From: Apostichopus japonicus
Taxonomy: Eukaryota > Echinodermata > Holothuroidea > Aspidochirotida > Stichopodidae
Direction: 5' to 3'
Assembly (NCBI RefSeq): GCF_037975245.1
Contig: NC_092569.1
Location: forward strand, 6,690,501 to 6,754,500
DNA length: 64,000 nucleotides
Shown: in pieces, positions 49,523 through 62,535 of the stretch
Layout: each line of letters begins with the position of its first letter
Position numbering within the stretch: the stretch's first letter is position 1
Position numbers and translations under genes: made by a program
The notes under the pieces: model-generated
Databases searched by the model: none
Told to the model about the DNA's origin: nothing
What the model saw: only the letters and a program-made list of their open reading frames with translations

Positions 49523-50696
49523 AACACAGGGGCGTATCCAGGGGGGGCGCAACAGGCGCGCGCCCCCCTATTGGCCGTCACCAAAAAAAAAAAGTTTAGC
49601 AAAAAAAAAAAAAAAATTGATGACGACCTTTATGTGAGATGTCGGTGATCGCTCAACCCCCCCCCCCTCCCGTATGCTTTATTTTTTGTTTGCCAAAAAA
49701 AGGTTCTGGCGAAGTTCGGCGGCATAATAGTTTTAGAAACATAGATGGTAATTGTGTTTGTATTATCACTATAAACACTAAGTGACATGCCAGCCATACT
49801 AAATTGTGCATTTTGTGTCCATATTTACTGGAAATGTTGCTTATTATTAAGGTCGAAAAATGGATCACATATGGCCATGGGCGGCGATCCTGGGTGGAGG
49901 GGGGATATATCCCCCCATGAAAATGGGTGGAGGGGATGTAATGCACCATATCCCCCCCCCCCACCAAATGCCAGGGATAAGAATATTTTCATGCCTACAT
50001 TTATGCATCTTCGTTAAATGATTAACTCGTTGATTCATATAGGCCCTATAGTAGGCCTACACACGTACATGTTCCCTCGAACAGCTGAGAATCTCATGTA
50101 ACCAGGGTAATGCTTAATACACGTTTCACCTGGATGCCCTAGCAATCGGTACCTAGGAATGAAACTATGTGTAATTGTGTATTGCATGTGTATAGGCCTA
50201 TAATAGCCTGCATGAGGCCATTTTCTTCATCGAATAATATAAAAGAGCTCTCGAACATTCTAACGTTGCGCCTGAAACAAGATTGACAGGGGCAATTTTC
50301 CCAAAATATCACCCGAAATTAAAAAAAAAAAGTATTTTGAATCCTGATTATGAGATATTTCGGACATGACATCCCTATTTTAAAGTTGGGTATATGCCGC
50401 TTGGAAACCTCGGGAAGTGCCGTTTCCGGCCATCATCTAGAGGGTTTGTTAATCCCCAAATTTTCTTGTACGCTTCGCGCCAACCCATGCTGGCGCTACG
50501 CTTAGATAGTCAACAAGGTCATACCCCCCCACCCCCACTCGGAAGTACGGATCGCCGCCCATTTTGCATTTCAGCCCTCAGTCTTCGAAAACAAAAATTG
50601 TACACCCCTCCCCTTAGACCCATCCCCCAGGATGGCGATCATTCATGCCTGACGCCCCCCCCCCCTATTGGAAAATCCTGGATACGCCCCTGGAAC
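49523..50696. mobile_element. CAGGGGCGTATCCAGG element with 5-bp target duplication, nested
   Basis: Perfect inverted ends CAGGGGCGTATCCAGG (49528) and CCTGGATACGCCCCTG (ending about 50691), flanked by GAACA on both sides. Inside, a second pair of ends ATGGGCGGCGATCC (about 49877) and GGATCGCCGCCCAT (ending about 50564) marks a nested element carrying hairpin-module copy 8 (50411-50510). Many C, G and A runs. No coding capacity. Confidence 0.82.
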
Positions 50697-51392
50697 ACAT
50701 GGACGTGTAGTTGTGCGGGTAGAAAGCCCGCCGCACACTACACGAGTGATCCCCGAACACTGTACGACTGATCCCCTCACACTGTACAAGTGATCCCGAT
50801 CATCAACTCGACCATAGTTACGTGAAACATCTTTTATTGTGAAGAATAATAATCCTAAACGACTGACACCCGCCCACTGACCGATGATCAGCGAACACAA
50901 CGACTGTCTTCGGGTTCCCCCCCCCCCCCTCTCTCATACGGTCTTTGACGGGGACTTGATTGTCCCTCCTGATCCTTTAATCTACTAATTAAAACTTTAA
51001 ACTAAACTAAACTTAACTAAACTGTTTGATAAATTTACAGACATGTAAAGCTCAACATATACAAGGCGGAGTTACAAACTAAAAACGAAACACAGCAATT
51101 TAACAGTATAGGCCTATGTGATATAGATAATTGAAAGAATAACTTATCCAAATAGGCCTCCCTTAGAAAAGTCTTATTCCGCTTATAGTAAATATCATTC
51201 TATTGAAGTTATATGACACAAGGCTGAGACGACTCGGACTTTAAGCTACGATAATGTGTAAAATAGTGTAACGCAAAATAAATCGCTCACCAACCTTTAA
51301 GTTGCTCATGTGTAATATATCTTTTCCCCTTCCAAAGTGAAACCCATTTCACGTAACATCTCATAATATATGGTTACTGTCTCGATGTAAGG
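50697..51392. other. Stretch with short tandem motif and a LINE 3' tail
   Basis: 50733-50800 repeats an ACTGTACGACTGATCCCC-like unit about three times. 50931-51023 is a LINE tail (listed separately). No gene. Confidence 0.5.
50931..51023 (+). repeat. LINE 3' tail, solo copy
   Basis: CTCATACGGTCTTTGACGGG, then GACTTGATTGTCCCTCCTG, ATCCTTTAATCTACTAA and ACTAAACTAAAC. This matches, with substitutions, 58051-58130, where it follows a recognisable reverse transcriptase C terminus. A severely 5'-truncated copy. Confidence 0.7.
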
Positions 51393-51727
51393 GGACTGGG
51401 CAGTGGCGGACTGGCATTTTCCACCTAGACCGGCCCATTTTTCATTGATGTGCTACTTACATAGTGAATGCCGTCCTGGGGGAGGGTATAAGGGGATGGG
51501 GTTTCCCCCTCCCCATTGAGATTTTTTGAAGTTAAGGAATGCCTAGATGCAAAATAGTGATTTCATGAGCTGATTCCCACAGTTAAAAACATATTTGTAC
51601 ACAGCCCGTCTGTATTCTAACTCCTGTGAAAATGGGCTGTAGCCTAATTTTTACCAGGCTCCCCAGCCCACCGGGCCACCGGGCATTGCCCAAATGTCCT
51701 TGTGGCCAGACCGCCACTGGGACTGGG
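51393..51727. mobile_element. hAT MITE, 319 bp
   Basis: Ends CAGTGGCGGACTGGC (51401) and GGCCAGACCGCCACTG (ending 51719), flanked by a perfect 8-bp duplication GGACTGGG (51393-51400 and 51720-51727). Non-coding. Confidence 0.9.
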
Positions 51728-53349
51728 GTTAAGAGAGCTGAGTATATCGAGTGGTTTGGTTTTCGTGCCCAGGCTCTATCTTACGTGTCTCTAAAAAGAA
51801 TTACTTAAAAAGCGTTGATAAAAATACGGTGTACCCAACCGGTTGGATAAACGAAATAAGGGTAGGCTCTAAGAGAAACAGATACCGGTACTCGATGGTT
51901 TTGCCCTGGTTGGTTAAAACCCGTATAAACTTTCGCGCCAACAAGTATATTACGCCACATTGTTTGCTCAGCCTGATAGATAGATTTGGCGGTTTCCTAC
52001 GCAGGCCTACGACAACCGTGAAAATATAACCTAACGTTGACCCTTATGCTGTTAAGCTAGGCTAAGCCAGATCCGATCCCTGATCTATAGTAGTAGTATG
52101 TATACACAACTGGCTATGTAATAGCATCTATAGGGTAATAAGTACTATCAGGGATAGACCTAAGTAAATGTATGCCTACTGTGTGTCATATGACCTGCGC
52201 TAAATCTCGCTTCCAAGTTCAAGCGAATGCGAGCAATTGTAGAAAAATACGGTAACTTCTGAGGGCGCACCTAACTAAAACCACACATTTATTAGGATTA
52301 ATTTAAGGCCTAGTCGGGTTATTGTCTATATTTTGTATTTTGAGAAATGAAAAATGCAAGAAGTTTGCACTTGCAAGTGGTAGGGTAACAGCTACATAAA
52401 GACAAATATCATCGGCAATGTTTGGTGACCATGATAATGTTTTTACCCTGATCGCCGATACACACAAGCTGCCTGGAAACACTATGGGAATGCAATGTTC
52501 AGAATTTGACAATATACACATAAATTATTATGCTGGGGTTAGCACAGTTAGACCCTGTAAGATTGCTTTTGCTCTTAGATAGTATATGCCTAGGAGATAC
52601 AGTGCATATATTAAGACCACCTATTGGCTACATGTTCGGGGACATGGCTAATTTTATGCGATACATTTATCGTATTGGCCTAGAATAGTGTAAAACTTCC
52701 AATGTTCTGTTACTGTTACCCAGGCTATAGCCAGAGAAGCTATATCAGGTTATATGTATTCATGATGTGAAATATAACGAGACAAATGGTGATTTTATAC
52801 TAATAATTTATAAAAAAAAAAAAAAAACAATAAAAAAAAAACTGTGTATGGTTAATCTCAATGGAGACTATACTTAATCTAAATGGGCATCAGTCAAGTC
52901 TAGGGGGAGGGGAGGGGGTTACTTGTGTAAAATGTTAACAGGTTTTGACTGAAATATCAGCTAATTAAGCAAAGCTTCGCAATTCAATGACTAATCACAT
53001 GTAAATATTATCCATACATAAAAAAATGTAAAAATGAAACACCACAATCTAGGTCACACCTATTGCACTCCTGATGTTATAGGCCTCACACAAACAGACA
53101 ATTTTTATGAAGCATTGGACTATTACATTATTACAAGAGCTTTCTATGACATTATGATGTATGTAAGATCTCATGTTGTTCTTATTCTACGATAATACTC
53201 CCCAGAAATAAGTTTTGGAGCACTGTCAGTTAGGCAGATTACATTTCCATATAAGGCACAGCAGATCATGAGACATAACCTGTCAGTAAATGCTATTTTA
53301 CTGTTATCAGATTTACAGCAATTTCAAAAAGTTTAACCTTTTCTTGCAG
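51728..53349. other. Stretch without recognised gene
   Basis: AT-rich with A runs at 52814-52845. A minus-strand frame near 52303-52521 has no family signature. Confidence 0.4.
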
Positions 53350-53453
53350 ATTAAATGAAGAACTTCGCATTTTTGTTGTTGTGGGAAAGATCAACATGGA
53401 AGGGTGCATGCACTATTACAACTTTCTTGCGATCATTCAAATATGTAAAACCA
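53350..53453 (+). CDS. Candidate internal exon, identity unknown
   Basis: Bounded by the acceptor TTTAACCTTTTCTTGCAG and the donor ACCA/GTAAGT, both close to consensus. One frame is fully open across the 104 nt and reads LNEELRIFVVVGKINMEGCM then HYYNFLAIIQICKT, which looks protein-like. No flanking exon could be found, so a chance pair of splice-like sites is possible. If real, the gene runs on the plus strand across a repeat-poor part of the window. Confidence 0.35.
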
Positions 53454-55654
53454 GTAAGTTTGATTGGTTAAATTTATGTATATATTACATGGATTCCATG
53501 GCAACTATACAGGCCTATAATATCTCAAATTTAAGCGCCTGCTAAACTTACATGTGTACAAAAAATGTACTGGCTAAAATTAATTCCCACTTGCATTTTC
53601 CTTGAATAAACACAAAACCATTATTTTACACTGCCATGGCAGTAAATGCCAGTTCAATTGTTTTTTTCCTGTAAGCATAAGGAGTATTTCGTCGTCATAA
53701 ATGGATGCCTGCTTGTACAAAGGAACATGATAGTATATGTGCACTTATTTTGACGGTTGTGTGAACTCATTTTATTAACATTTTGAATGATCACTATGAT
53801 AATAATATACCGCTCTGTTATTTACAAGCATATCTAATCATGGTTAATATTTAACTGCCAAACAAATTTGGCTGTAGAAGAAACTGCTTACACTCTCAGC
53901 AGATTGGATGTATTTAACTTGGTTTCTTTCATATTAAGTAAATTAATTTGAACATTTATGAGATTAGATGGTTATCATCCAAGTAATGAAAATATTATTC
54001 AATGAAGCAAAATTAGAGAAACTTTGAAAACGTGACGACTGGATAATGAGTCACCAATTAACAAACAGCGGAAATTTTTTGGCAGGTTTCTTGCTGTCTT
54101 TTGCAAAAGGTTTTCATATTGTTTTGATTTATTCTCAAGGACGGTAGTTTAACTAGTATTACTTTGGTTATGACACGTTTAATCAGTGATTACCATGAAG
54201 AAAGTATAGAATACTTTGAGTTACAAGTTAGAAGAATACAAAGTGTTTTGGGGATTAGTTTCTTTACATCCAAATATGTTTTTCCCTTCTTTTTGTTGAC
54301 ATCAGGTTTCTGATTTTGTTGACATCAGGTTGAGTACTATGTAAGAGTTTATGTTAAATAGTATCATACACAATCTTACGTTTGTTTTAATAAGCCATAA
54401 TATCAAACAAATGTTAAGTTGAAAAGCAAGAAAGAAATCCAGTTTTCAGTCTTGCTGGCAAAACACAAAGCAGTGTTACACATTAAAAGTTTACACACTA
54501 TATATTTTGCTTATATACCCCTTCAAGTTTTCAATCTTTTAACCACACGTTAGGTATAACCATAAAATAACCATCTATTGTGTACAGCTGATACTGTTTT
54601 TGACCACTATTTGGCAGTTTATTTACCAGCTGTTGGGCAGTTTTGTTTAGGCAAAGTGGTCGGGCAAAATGGTTGAGTATAAAACGTTTGCCTAAATTCT
54701 GTGTAAAATTTGTAACCAACTGAACTGGGCAATGTTTTACCTAGCTTTTGGACAGGAGGCATGCGTGCCCAGCGTTTGCTTTAAATCGTGCCCAAGTTGG
54801 GCAAAGTTGTACCCAACTGTTTTTAGATTGTAGTAAACATTTCTAGAAAGAAAGATATTCGACACAATACTGCAGACTTAGACGAATCTTAATATACATG
54901 ACATCATCGAGCCACAAATGCCTGATCCGTTTCTAAATTATTACAATGTTTAGCTTCTGTCACTAATAAAGCATAGGATTGTGTAAATGCTAAAATCCAC
55001 ATTGAACGTAATATGAAAGGAAAGAGTAAGTAAAACTATGACATATTACGCATTGACAAAATGGCTGCTCCTCACAAGAAATATGATATCCGATATCTTA
55101 TCAAGTGTTTCGTCAGATGTCTGCTGGAGACGTTCATTTCTTATCATATTAACCTAGAGGTGCTTCTACTTTAACATTTTCGAGTCCATCTTTTTCGGTT
55201 AATTCTACTTATAGCCTACTACTATACTATTACATAACATGCTTAAAGGGGTAATGGTTTGAGACTTATTTATTGGAAATCGTCTTTATGCTTCATCGCG
55301 TGAGAAGACAATTTTCCCCTTTTCACTTTGCAGCACAGTTATTAAAGCCACCGTACTACAGAAATCCATGCAGTTGCATAACTCAACTCTTCTTTGTTGG
55401 AATGGATCTACACTAAAATTTGACCTCGACCGTAAACAACTATATAATTACTTTTTTTTTTAATTTGTCACATTATTTTGTACATATTTTGTTGCGTGAT
55501 GACTTTCTACAACATACTGACAAGCAGAAAATGGCTAAAAAAGGTTTCTGTGTGTTTGACCTATGATATCACCATTTACCCAGGCACGAGTTTACAGTAC
55601 GTGGTCTGGAACCTAGGGGGCGGTAGGGGGGGGGGGGTTTAATAATACACGTTC
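53454..55654. other. Stretch with a degenerate TTGGGCAAA repeat
   Basis: 54590-54840 repeats GGGCA(A/G)-TTTT-type words (GGGCAGTTTTG, GGGCAAAATGG, GGGCAATGTTTT, GGGCAAAGTTG) without strict period. The rest is AT-rich with no gene signal. Confidence 0.4.
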
Positions 55655-56095
55655 ACGGTTTTGTTTTGTTGATTTTTAAGACCTCTTGGGTCAAGCGTTA
55701 TTGTAATAATGCCAACATGGGGTATGGGAAGCTCTTTTTTCATTCCTCTCTGTCGCCGTTCGGCAAAGAGTTGCTTTTTAATTGTAATTTGAATGACCAA
55801 GATATGTACATTAGGCAAATTTGCATGGCTTGGAGTAAGGCTACATGTAAGAAACCTTCGGGTCACTTTGGTGAGGAAATCCTTTGGACAATAATTTTAT
55901 TAGAATTGATAATACCATTGTTTATGACAAGAATCTTCACGACGCCGGATTACTGTTTGTTAGGGAAATGTTTTGGCCAGATTGGAAGCAATTGTCCTTT
56001 AATGCTTTTCTGACGAAATTTAAGGCATTAAGATATCCCTTTACTCGTTTTTATGGGATCCTTTCTGCGATCCCTAGAAAGTAGAAATCGTTTTA
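55655..56095 (+). pseudogene. L1/Tx1-type LINE ORF2 C-terminal fragment
   Basis: The plus strand reads KTSWVKRY, GYGKLFFHSSLSPFG, ICMAWSKATCKKPSG and EEILW, then after a one-base frame change near 55886 NNFIRIDNTIVYDKNLHDAG, LLFVREMFWPDWKQLSFNAF and YGILSAIPRK. This is the ORF2 C-terminal pattern of L1/Tx1 LINEs (LWxNxxI, then a G-I/L-xx-xxDL block, then AIPxxWK). The final Trp codon is replaced by TAG. 5'-truncated and inactive. Confidence 0.75.
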
Positions 56096-56120
56096 GTAAA
56101 CGATACAGAGGGCCAGCAAG

Positions 56121-56508
<388 letters not shown>

Positions 56509-57139
56509 TCAGGTGGCTTACAATGTAACTAAGGTTCATTTCGATCCGCCTTCTATTTTCCGAGCTTCATATTCAATCATTGTACACGTCCACTATATAC
56601 TGGACGCCTGACGTTGATATTTTATTACTTTTACATGTATTTTATAAAGATTGCCTGTTGTTTTTAGGTTAAACTGAGTTTATTACTTACTCTAACTATG
56701 ACTAATGGTACACTTGACCTCGTGAAAATCGTGTTCATAATTAGACCTACTAAACCAGTAAACAATGTGCTGATGAGCTGACAGTAATAAGAAACTTAAA
56801 GAGGCCATTACATGTAAAATCCAACTAATCGAGAGTAATTTCCTCTGAATCTATGAGAAAATCAAAATTCATCATCACATTGAAAACCTCAAGGACTAAT
56901 TAGAATTTTTTTAACATAGAACGCTTTTCGCAACCGAAAACAGTCCTCTGATAAATGAGATTTTATAACAACACAACGATGACGTCATATTAGGAACACA
57001 AGTGCCAAGCACAGGCATGTATCAGATGCGCGACGATCATACCGTCACACATACACCGCACATTTACACTGCAGAGAGAACAACCAAAATATTACGCTAT
57101 ATCGTTAGAAATTTGAATTTTTTTACAACATGTTGTAGA
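56509..57139. other. Flank of the THAP pseudogene
   Basis: No coding signal. A T-rich tract ending in TTGTAG just before 57140 could be an old acceptor for the THAP exon. Confidence 0.4.
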
Positions 57140-57869
57140 CTATCCGAGAAAAAAAGTCGGTCCGTTGTGTTGTTGGGGGCTGCAGTAATGTCATAACCCA
57201 CACAATTGCCTTCAAGGACGAAAAAACACGGAGGTTATGACCAGTGGCGGAGCTAGGGGTATTGGTCAGAGGGGTCGAGAATGGTCTGTAGGGGCGCTTT
57301 CGACACTATCAGAGCCGTATATAGAGAGAGTTTGGCCAACTGGCGATTTGTGACGTCACACGCAAACCATGGGCATCAAAATAGGTCCAGATGTCGTTAC
57401 CAGTTGCGCGAAACACGGAAAACATCACACACAATAGTATATCAGCTTTGCACGCTGTGCTCGTTGCGAACAAACGAAGCGACTCAGAATGTCAGATTTT
57501 GACAGGCATACGAGGAACAAAATGGATATCAGGTAATGAATTAGAGTATGGGTTAGTTAATGACATTTACGTTTATCTTCACACCTGAAATGCATAGAAA
57601 ACTAGCTGAAAACCTGTCATTACACTTGTTTATTTTACGCCTCATACTACTAGTCCTACTTTAGTCATACAAACGAAAAGCACACATCACAGTCCTGGCT
57701 AGGCTATAGATTACAGACGCACAACTATAGCATCAGGCCTACATTAATAGATCCTTCAATTAAATAGAGTAGGCCTACACATAAAATGACAATTTATGCT
57801 TCACTGATCTTTTCAGGTTTGCCAAAAGTAGTTGTACCAGAGGTCATTGTATTAAACTCCAGAAGTTAC

Positions 57870-58130
57870 AAAGTAGGATTAATATTCGGCATAACTTTTT
57901 CTCTAAAGTCTAATACAAGGGTTTTGAATGGATGGAATGGTTTGCCTGAGAAGGTTGAATTGCAAGTAGTGTGAATGGGTTTAAGAATGCTTTGGATGAG
58001 TACATTAAGCGTTGTAATTGGGTATGACATTTGATATCCTCGGTTTTATTCCTCTCATATAGCCTTAGGGTCCTTAATGGGGACTTGAGTGTCTCTCCTG
58101 GTCCTTTTTTCTACTAAACTAAACTATATA
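57870..58130 (+). pseudogene. LINE reverse transcriptase C-terminal relic and 3' tail
   Basis: Reads LNGWNGLPEKV and, after a one-base shift, VNGFKNALDEYIKRCNW: the N-x-WN-x-LP-x-x-V ... FKN-x-LD-x-(F/Y) ending of CR1/Jockey/L2-group LINEs. Followed by a 3' UTR tail (GGGGACTTGAGTGTCTCTCC, then TCTACTAAACTAAACT) shared with 50931-51023. Confidence 0.7.
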
Positions 58131-59605
58131 CTTGAGTGTAGGAGTTAGCAATAGCTGGGAGTCTGTGGGCAAACCTAAGACTGATATTGTGGTGTTAATT
58201 TCTCAGGAATGTAGTACTAGGCTGTAGTAGGTGCAACAGATTGAATGGGTCTGTCGAGAAAAAAGAATCCCTGCAACAACTGAATACTGGTGTATGCTGT
58301 AGCTTATGTATTTTCCATTAACATATATACTATACGGTCATGTCCTTAATAAGGTTTCATGGATCACACTGACATAGTGTGCCTACTTGTCAGTGTTGTC
58401 AACTGAGCACAGGGCTGATGACATCATTCAGTTTGTTATTATGCATACAGCAAATGGCCATAATGATAATTATTAATTGTTACTTATTCTTCATACTGCC
58501 CTTACTGGCCTTACCTGAACAGTGATGTATAAAAATGCAAGAAGTCGTTAAGTTTTTCATTTAAGAATCGTTTCAGCCTGTCCTATTTCAAACATATGAT
58601 TGGCAGGTTTCCACGTTACATAGCTTATCAAAATGGAGCTGTTCTGTAAAGCAAGAAAATCACACATATGCATGCATACAAACACACTATATATAACAAT
58701 TTCTGAATATCTTTTCAGCTGCCCAAAGGTACTGGAATGCAAGCTCTGTTGGGTGAATTAAAAATCCCTCATTGTACTCTTTTATTATGGTCAGCGTAGC
58801 TGGAACCAGCAACGATGGTGATGTGGATTTGACAGTACCTAGACAAGAATTCAATAGCTGCTTTGTGTTGAAGTGGGTTCAACTTGCTCAAGGCCATGAC
58901 AGGATGACGACTAGACATCAGGATGAATTATCTGTTGCAGAGCTCTATAAACCAGGCAGTTGTTAAAACATCCATTGGGTGACCCTCACAGTCTACCAGG
59001 CACTGCATCGCAGAAGCAAAATGAAGTGTGTGTGATACCTTCATCTTATGAGAGTGGAATGGTATCAGTGTGGCCTCTGTCAATTTGGCTTCAAGTCTTT
59101 GTTTTCTTGAAAGCTGAGAAGATCTTTCAGTGGTTTCACACTGACCTCTGTACTTGACAATTCATGTGTATTTGCCAGGTCAGGAGGAAGCCAGATTTTA
59201 ATTACATTAACCAATGCTGACTTTTTTTTGGACATGTGGTACATTTGCAAGGAGGTGAAGGAAGCAGTTGGAGTTGCATGGATGTGGAATCTTGTTGATA
59301 GTCTGGCAGTCTTATCCACAGATTATCCCAAAGCTTCTCCACATTGCCACATTCAGAACTTATTACATTGATAAACTTGAAAATTGCAGGAATGTAACCA
59401 AGCACCCATCAAGGGAGTTTGTTTGTATAATTATTGAAAGCTGTGACCTTCTGATGTGACAGACTAATGTGAAATAAAGGGCAGTAGATTACCTTGTAAA
59501 TGAACCTTGTTATTGTTTGATTGTATCTAATGTTTGCAAAATTTTAAGTTGCATGCTACAAATTGAAACATAATTCTTTCTCTATTAATGGGATATAAAT
59601 ACTTC

Positions 59606-59969
59606 TTAAAGGGTGTGAAGACTCCCGCACAAAGAAACGTCTCATGCCGGTTATCTGACCTAGTTTCGAATGCGGTGTAACAGAAGTGTTAGACACCACC
59701 ATTGATCCCAGAAAATACACACACAGCTTGCTACCATCTGTAAATAGACATTAGTGTACAGTCAATACAAACATCACAGTCAATACCCACAACACAGTGC
59801 ACATAGCAGCGTGGACATCTCAGGTCTAGATAAAAGATAACAAGGTATCAGGTTTCATTACTGTCTGCATTTTGTAGCGACACAAAAAAAAACTTCACTT
59901 GCAAGCAACGGAAAGTAAACTTTTACAGAGCGCGGCATGCGGTTTAGGGCAAGTCTTCAATACCTTTAA
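59606..59969. mobile_element. TTAA-flanked MITE, copy 2
   Basis: Inverted copy of 42280-42633. TTAA at 59606-59609 and 59966-59969, ends AGGGTGTGAAGACTC and AAGTCTTCAATACCT. The two copies differ by many substitutions and small indels, so neither is very recent. Confidence 0.85.
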
Positions 59970-61021
59970 ATATACTGCATCGGTTGTTGTCACTTGATCA
60001 TTTGCTTGTGTGTGAGCTAAACAGCTTAAATAATATGTAAAAAAATAATACAAACTTTCAAATTGCCAGATATTTACTTGCTCAAAATCATTATCCAATC
60101 ATGATTTGATGCTATCCTTGAGTCCATTATTCAGATGATGAGGCAGAATCCCTTCAACTCTCCATGACGAAGGTAAAACCTTATATCTTAACCAACTGCC
60201 ATTGAGTGTCCATTTGAAAGTTTCAAACACACAAGTGCATTGATTAAAACAAAGACTTTATTGCTGTGGTTGCAGGAACTGGATTTCAGTCTAGTAGTCA
60301 CTCACCAGGTTCGTCTTTATCACAGTCTGCTAACTGTGGCTTTTTATGTTAGGAGTTTTTCTTCAGAGCACATGTCACCTTTGATTTGTAAAAAAAGTCC
60401 TGAAATTCAAGGAGTTAAAATTTACTGTCTAAAGATAATTTAAAAAGATTTTTTTTAACTTCAATCGTCAATTAAGGGAATAAGGAGGTACTGATGCAAC
60501 TTTGATAAATGATAGTTGACTGCATCCAAATTAAACCAAAAAAGTCAATAATCGCGAATAAGTAAAAAGTGGTAAACAGCTGAAAAGGGCGCCAGCAGCC
60601 CATTTGAGTCCGTCAGAGGGGCATTCGCCCCCCTGACTGTATGGACGCTCCACCACTGGTTATGACCAAGTAAGTGCAGAACACCAGCGCTGATTTTACT
60701 GGGCCTAGCCAGTATACAGAAACGGTATGTAGCGAACACTTCACGGAAGCAGACTACTATCCCTCATTTATACTGAAATCAAACAAAAAGCCTTTAACGG
60801 GTCGACATAAACCAGTCGTTCTTCCTGACAAGAGTCGTTCTTCATGGCAAGTACCCCACATTAACAACTCCGAGGACCAGATCAGGGAACAGGAAACCTC
60901 CAGTGGGTCAAGTAGCGATCCTTTGGAGGAAGCGCGGCCGAGCACTAGTACTAGGCCTTGTAGTATTAGCATTACTATACATAAGTCGCTAAAAAAGAAG
61001 AGTTTTTGTGGTATCATCTAA

Positions 61022-62089
61022 ATTAACAACCGCTTCATTGCCCTATTGTGTAGTAATAAGCTATGAGGTTAGCTTCAGAAGGGATGGGTTACATTCTTGT
61101 GAAAAATCTCAGTGCCGCAATTTATATCTGGAATATGTCGGGTCAGTTAGTTATGGCAATAATATTTCTTATTTGAATTCTAGGAAACCATTTTTTTTTT
61201 GGGGGGGGGGGAGTGGGGGTGATAGGGATGGGTCAAAATAAGTGGTTAAAAAGATTATATTCCAAAGGGTGTTTAAATCTCACAGAGATTTATTTTAAAC
61301 AGTCACAGAGACAAAAATTCACACAACGTAGTTCAAATCTTAACTCATTGAACAAAGTTTATTCAATATCGGTTCTGTTCTAAACAGTCATTCTGGACAA
61401 TCTGAACAAGCCCGTGACTAAACCATCATTAACAACAATCATTGGTAAGGGTCACATGTGGAAAATGGATTCAATGATACACAATAATGAAAATCATCAA
61501 AGATAGCTACAAAAATATATAACGTTACCCAAAATCAATAATACTGGAACAGAATTCTCACTGCAAATATCCATAAACACAGTTAAAGCACATTCAAAAT
61601 ACTAACACCACAATTTTCTCCTTGTATTATATGACATAAAAAAACTGTACTTTCCATAGACAACATCATTCTTAAATTACACTGATGTAATTCGTGCATC
61701 AAGGAAGTTTAAGGAAAAACAACTTACATGTAATGTTCGGGCTTTAAGCCTACAACACAGATACATGTCCATCGCCATCAATCGTTATTGTGACAAATTA
61801 ATTAGAATAAACCAGAAGCAATTAGAATAAAGGATAATTTAAACCAAGAAACACTGCACGACGCAACTCACATGTAACAATGTTACCCACACACGACCAC
61901 ACGTACAACACTGACGCGCAACGTGAAACACAGCATCACACCTGACGTGTCTTGCTAGGAACCCCTAGCAAATTGAACCTGTTGATGATAGGCTATGTAT
62001 CTGTACTGACTGATTTTTTTTTTATGAAAGTTCAAATGTATTAATGTGGGCACATGGTGTCCACAATAGCAAGCAGTGATACAATCCCT
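61022..62089. other. Stretch without recognised gene
   Basis: T and G runs at 61191-61215. Short hairpin TGCTAGG/CCTAGCA at about 61950-61967. Nothing else is supported. Confidence 0.4.
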
Positions 62090-62535
62090 GGTAGAAATTC
62101 CAGTAGAACCCAGTTAAAAAAATCAACTAGGTTCTACTAGGGCCTACTATGTTTAACTGGTTTTTAACTGAGTGTGTTTAACTGGGTCTAACTGGATTCC
62201 AACTGGGCTATGCTGAACATGAGCTAGGTTCAACTGGGTTTACACAATGTTCAACTGGGTTTGTTCAGGCCCAACTGAGTTTGAACTATGTTTGAACTGA
62301 TCCAGTTGGGCTTCAACTAGGTTTCACTGGTTTTTGCACTAGCCCAACTGGTTTTGCACTGGCCCAACTGGGTTTGGACTATTGGCTGGTGAACTGACCC
62401 AGTTGGGGTTTAACTAGGTTTCACTGGTTTGCACAAGCCCAACTGGGTTCGAACTATGTTTACTGGTGAACTTGTCCTGTTGGGGTTGAACTAGGTTTCA
62501 CACTGGCCCATCTGGGTTTGGACTATGTTGACTGC
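62090..62535. repeat. Degenerate AACTGGGTTT tandem array
   Basis: About thirty imperfect copies of a word of the form (C)AACTGGGTTT, often AACTAGGTTT or AACTATGTTT, spaced 10-25 bp, with some inverted copies (AACCCAGTT, GACCCAGTTGG). From about 62280 a longer unit of roughly 100-120 bp recurs (TGGTGAACT, CAGTTGGGGTT, GAACTAGGTTTCACTGG, GCACTGGCCCAACTGGG). Non-coding. Confidence 0.85.

Larger units (their letters stand above)
57234..60666. mobile_element. hAT-type element inserted in the THAP gene
   Basis: Ends CAGTGGCGGAGC (57242) and GCTCCACCACTG (ending 60658), one mismatch, with a perfect 8-bp duplication GTTATGAC (57234-57241 and 60659-60666). Length 3417 bp. Inside are a LINE reverse transcriptase C-terminal relic (57880-58130), a TTAA MITE (59606-59969), and unrecognised sequence. 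No hAT transposase motif was found, so the element is non-autonomous or composite. The nested items are younger than this insertion. Confidence 0.9.
57140..61021 (+). pseudogene. THAP-domain gene relic split by a hAT insertion
   Basis: Left piece (57140-57241) reads KSVRCVVGGCSNV, ITHTIAFKDEKTRR: the first zinc ligands of a THAP domain (C-x4-C). Right piece (from 60659) reads VQNTSADFTGPSQYT then VCSEHFTEADYYPS: the C-x2-H ligands with their usual SEHFT context, followed by a Ser/Glu-rich tail to TAA at about 61021. A THAP domain is a sequence-specific DNA-binding C2CH zinc finger. Independently of the insertion the gene is broken: a TGA is in frame at the junction (57238-57240), a TAA precedes the second part (60671-60673), and the frames differ by one base. 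No start codon is in frame before the first Cys, so a 5' exon is missing or lost. Confidence 0.72.

Noticed and set aside
58700-59470. Coding relic inside the hAT insertion
   Set aside because: Short frames in several phases with many stops; no motif of a transposase or known protein.
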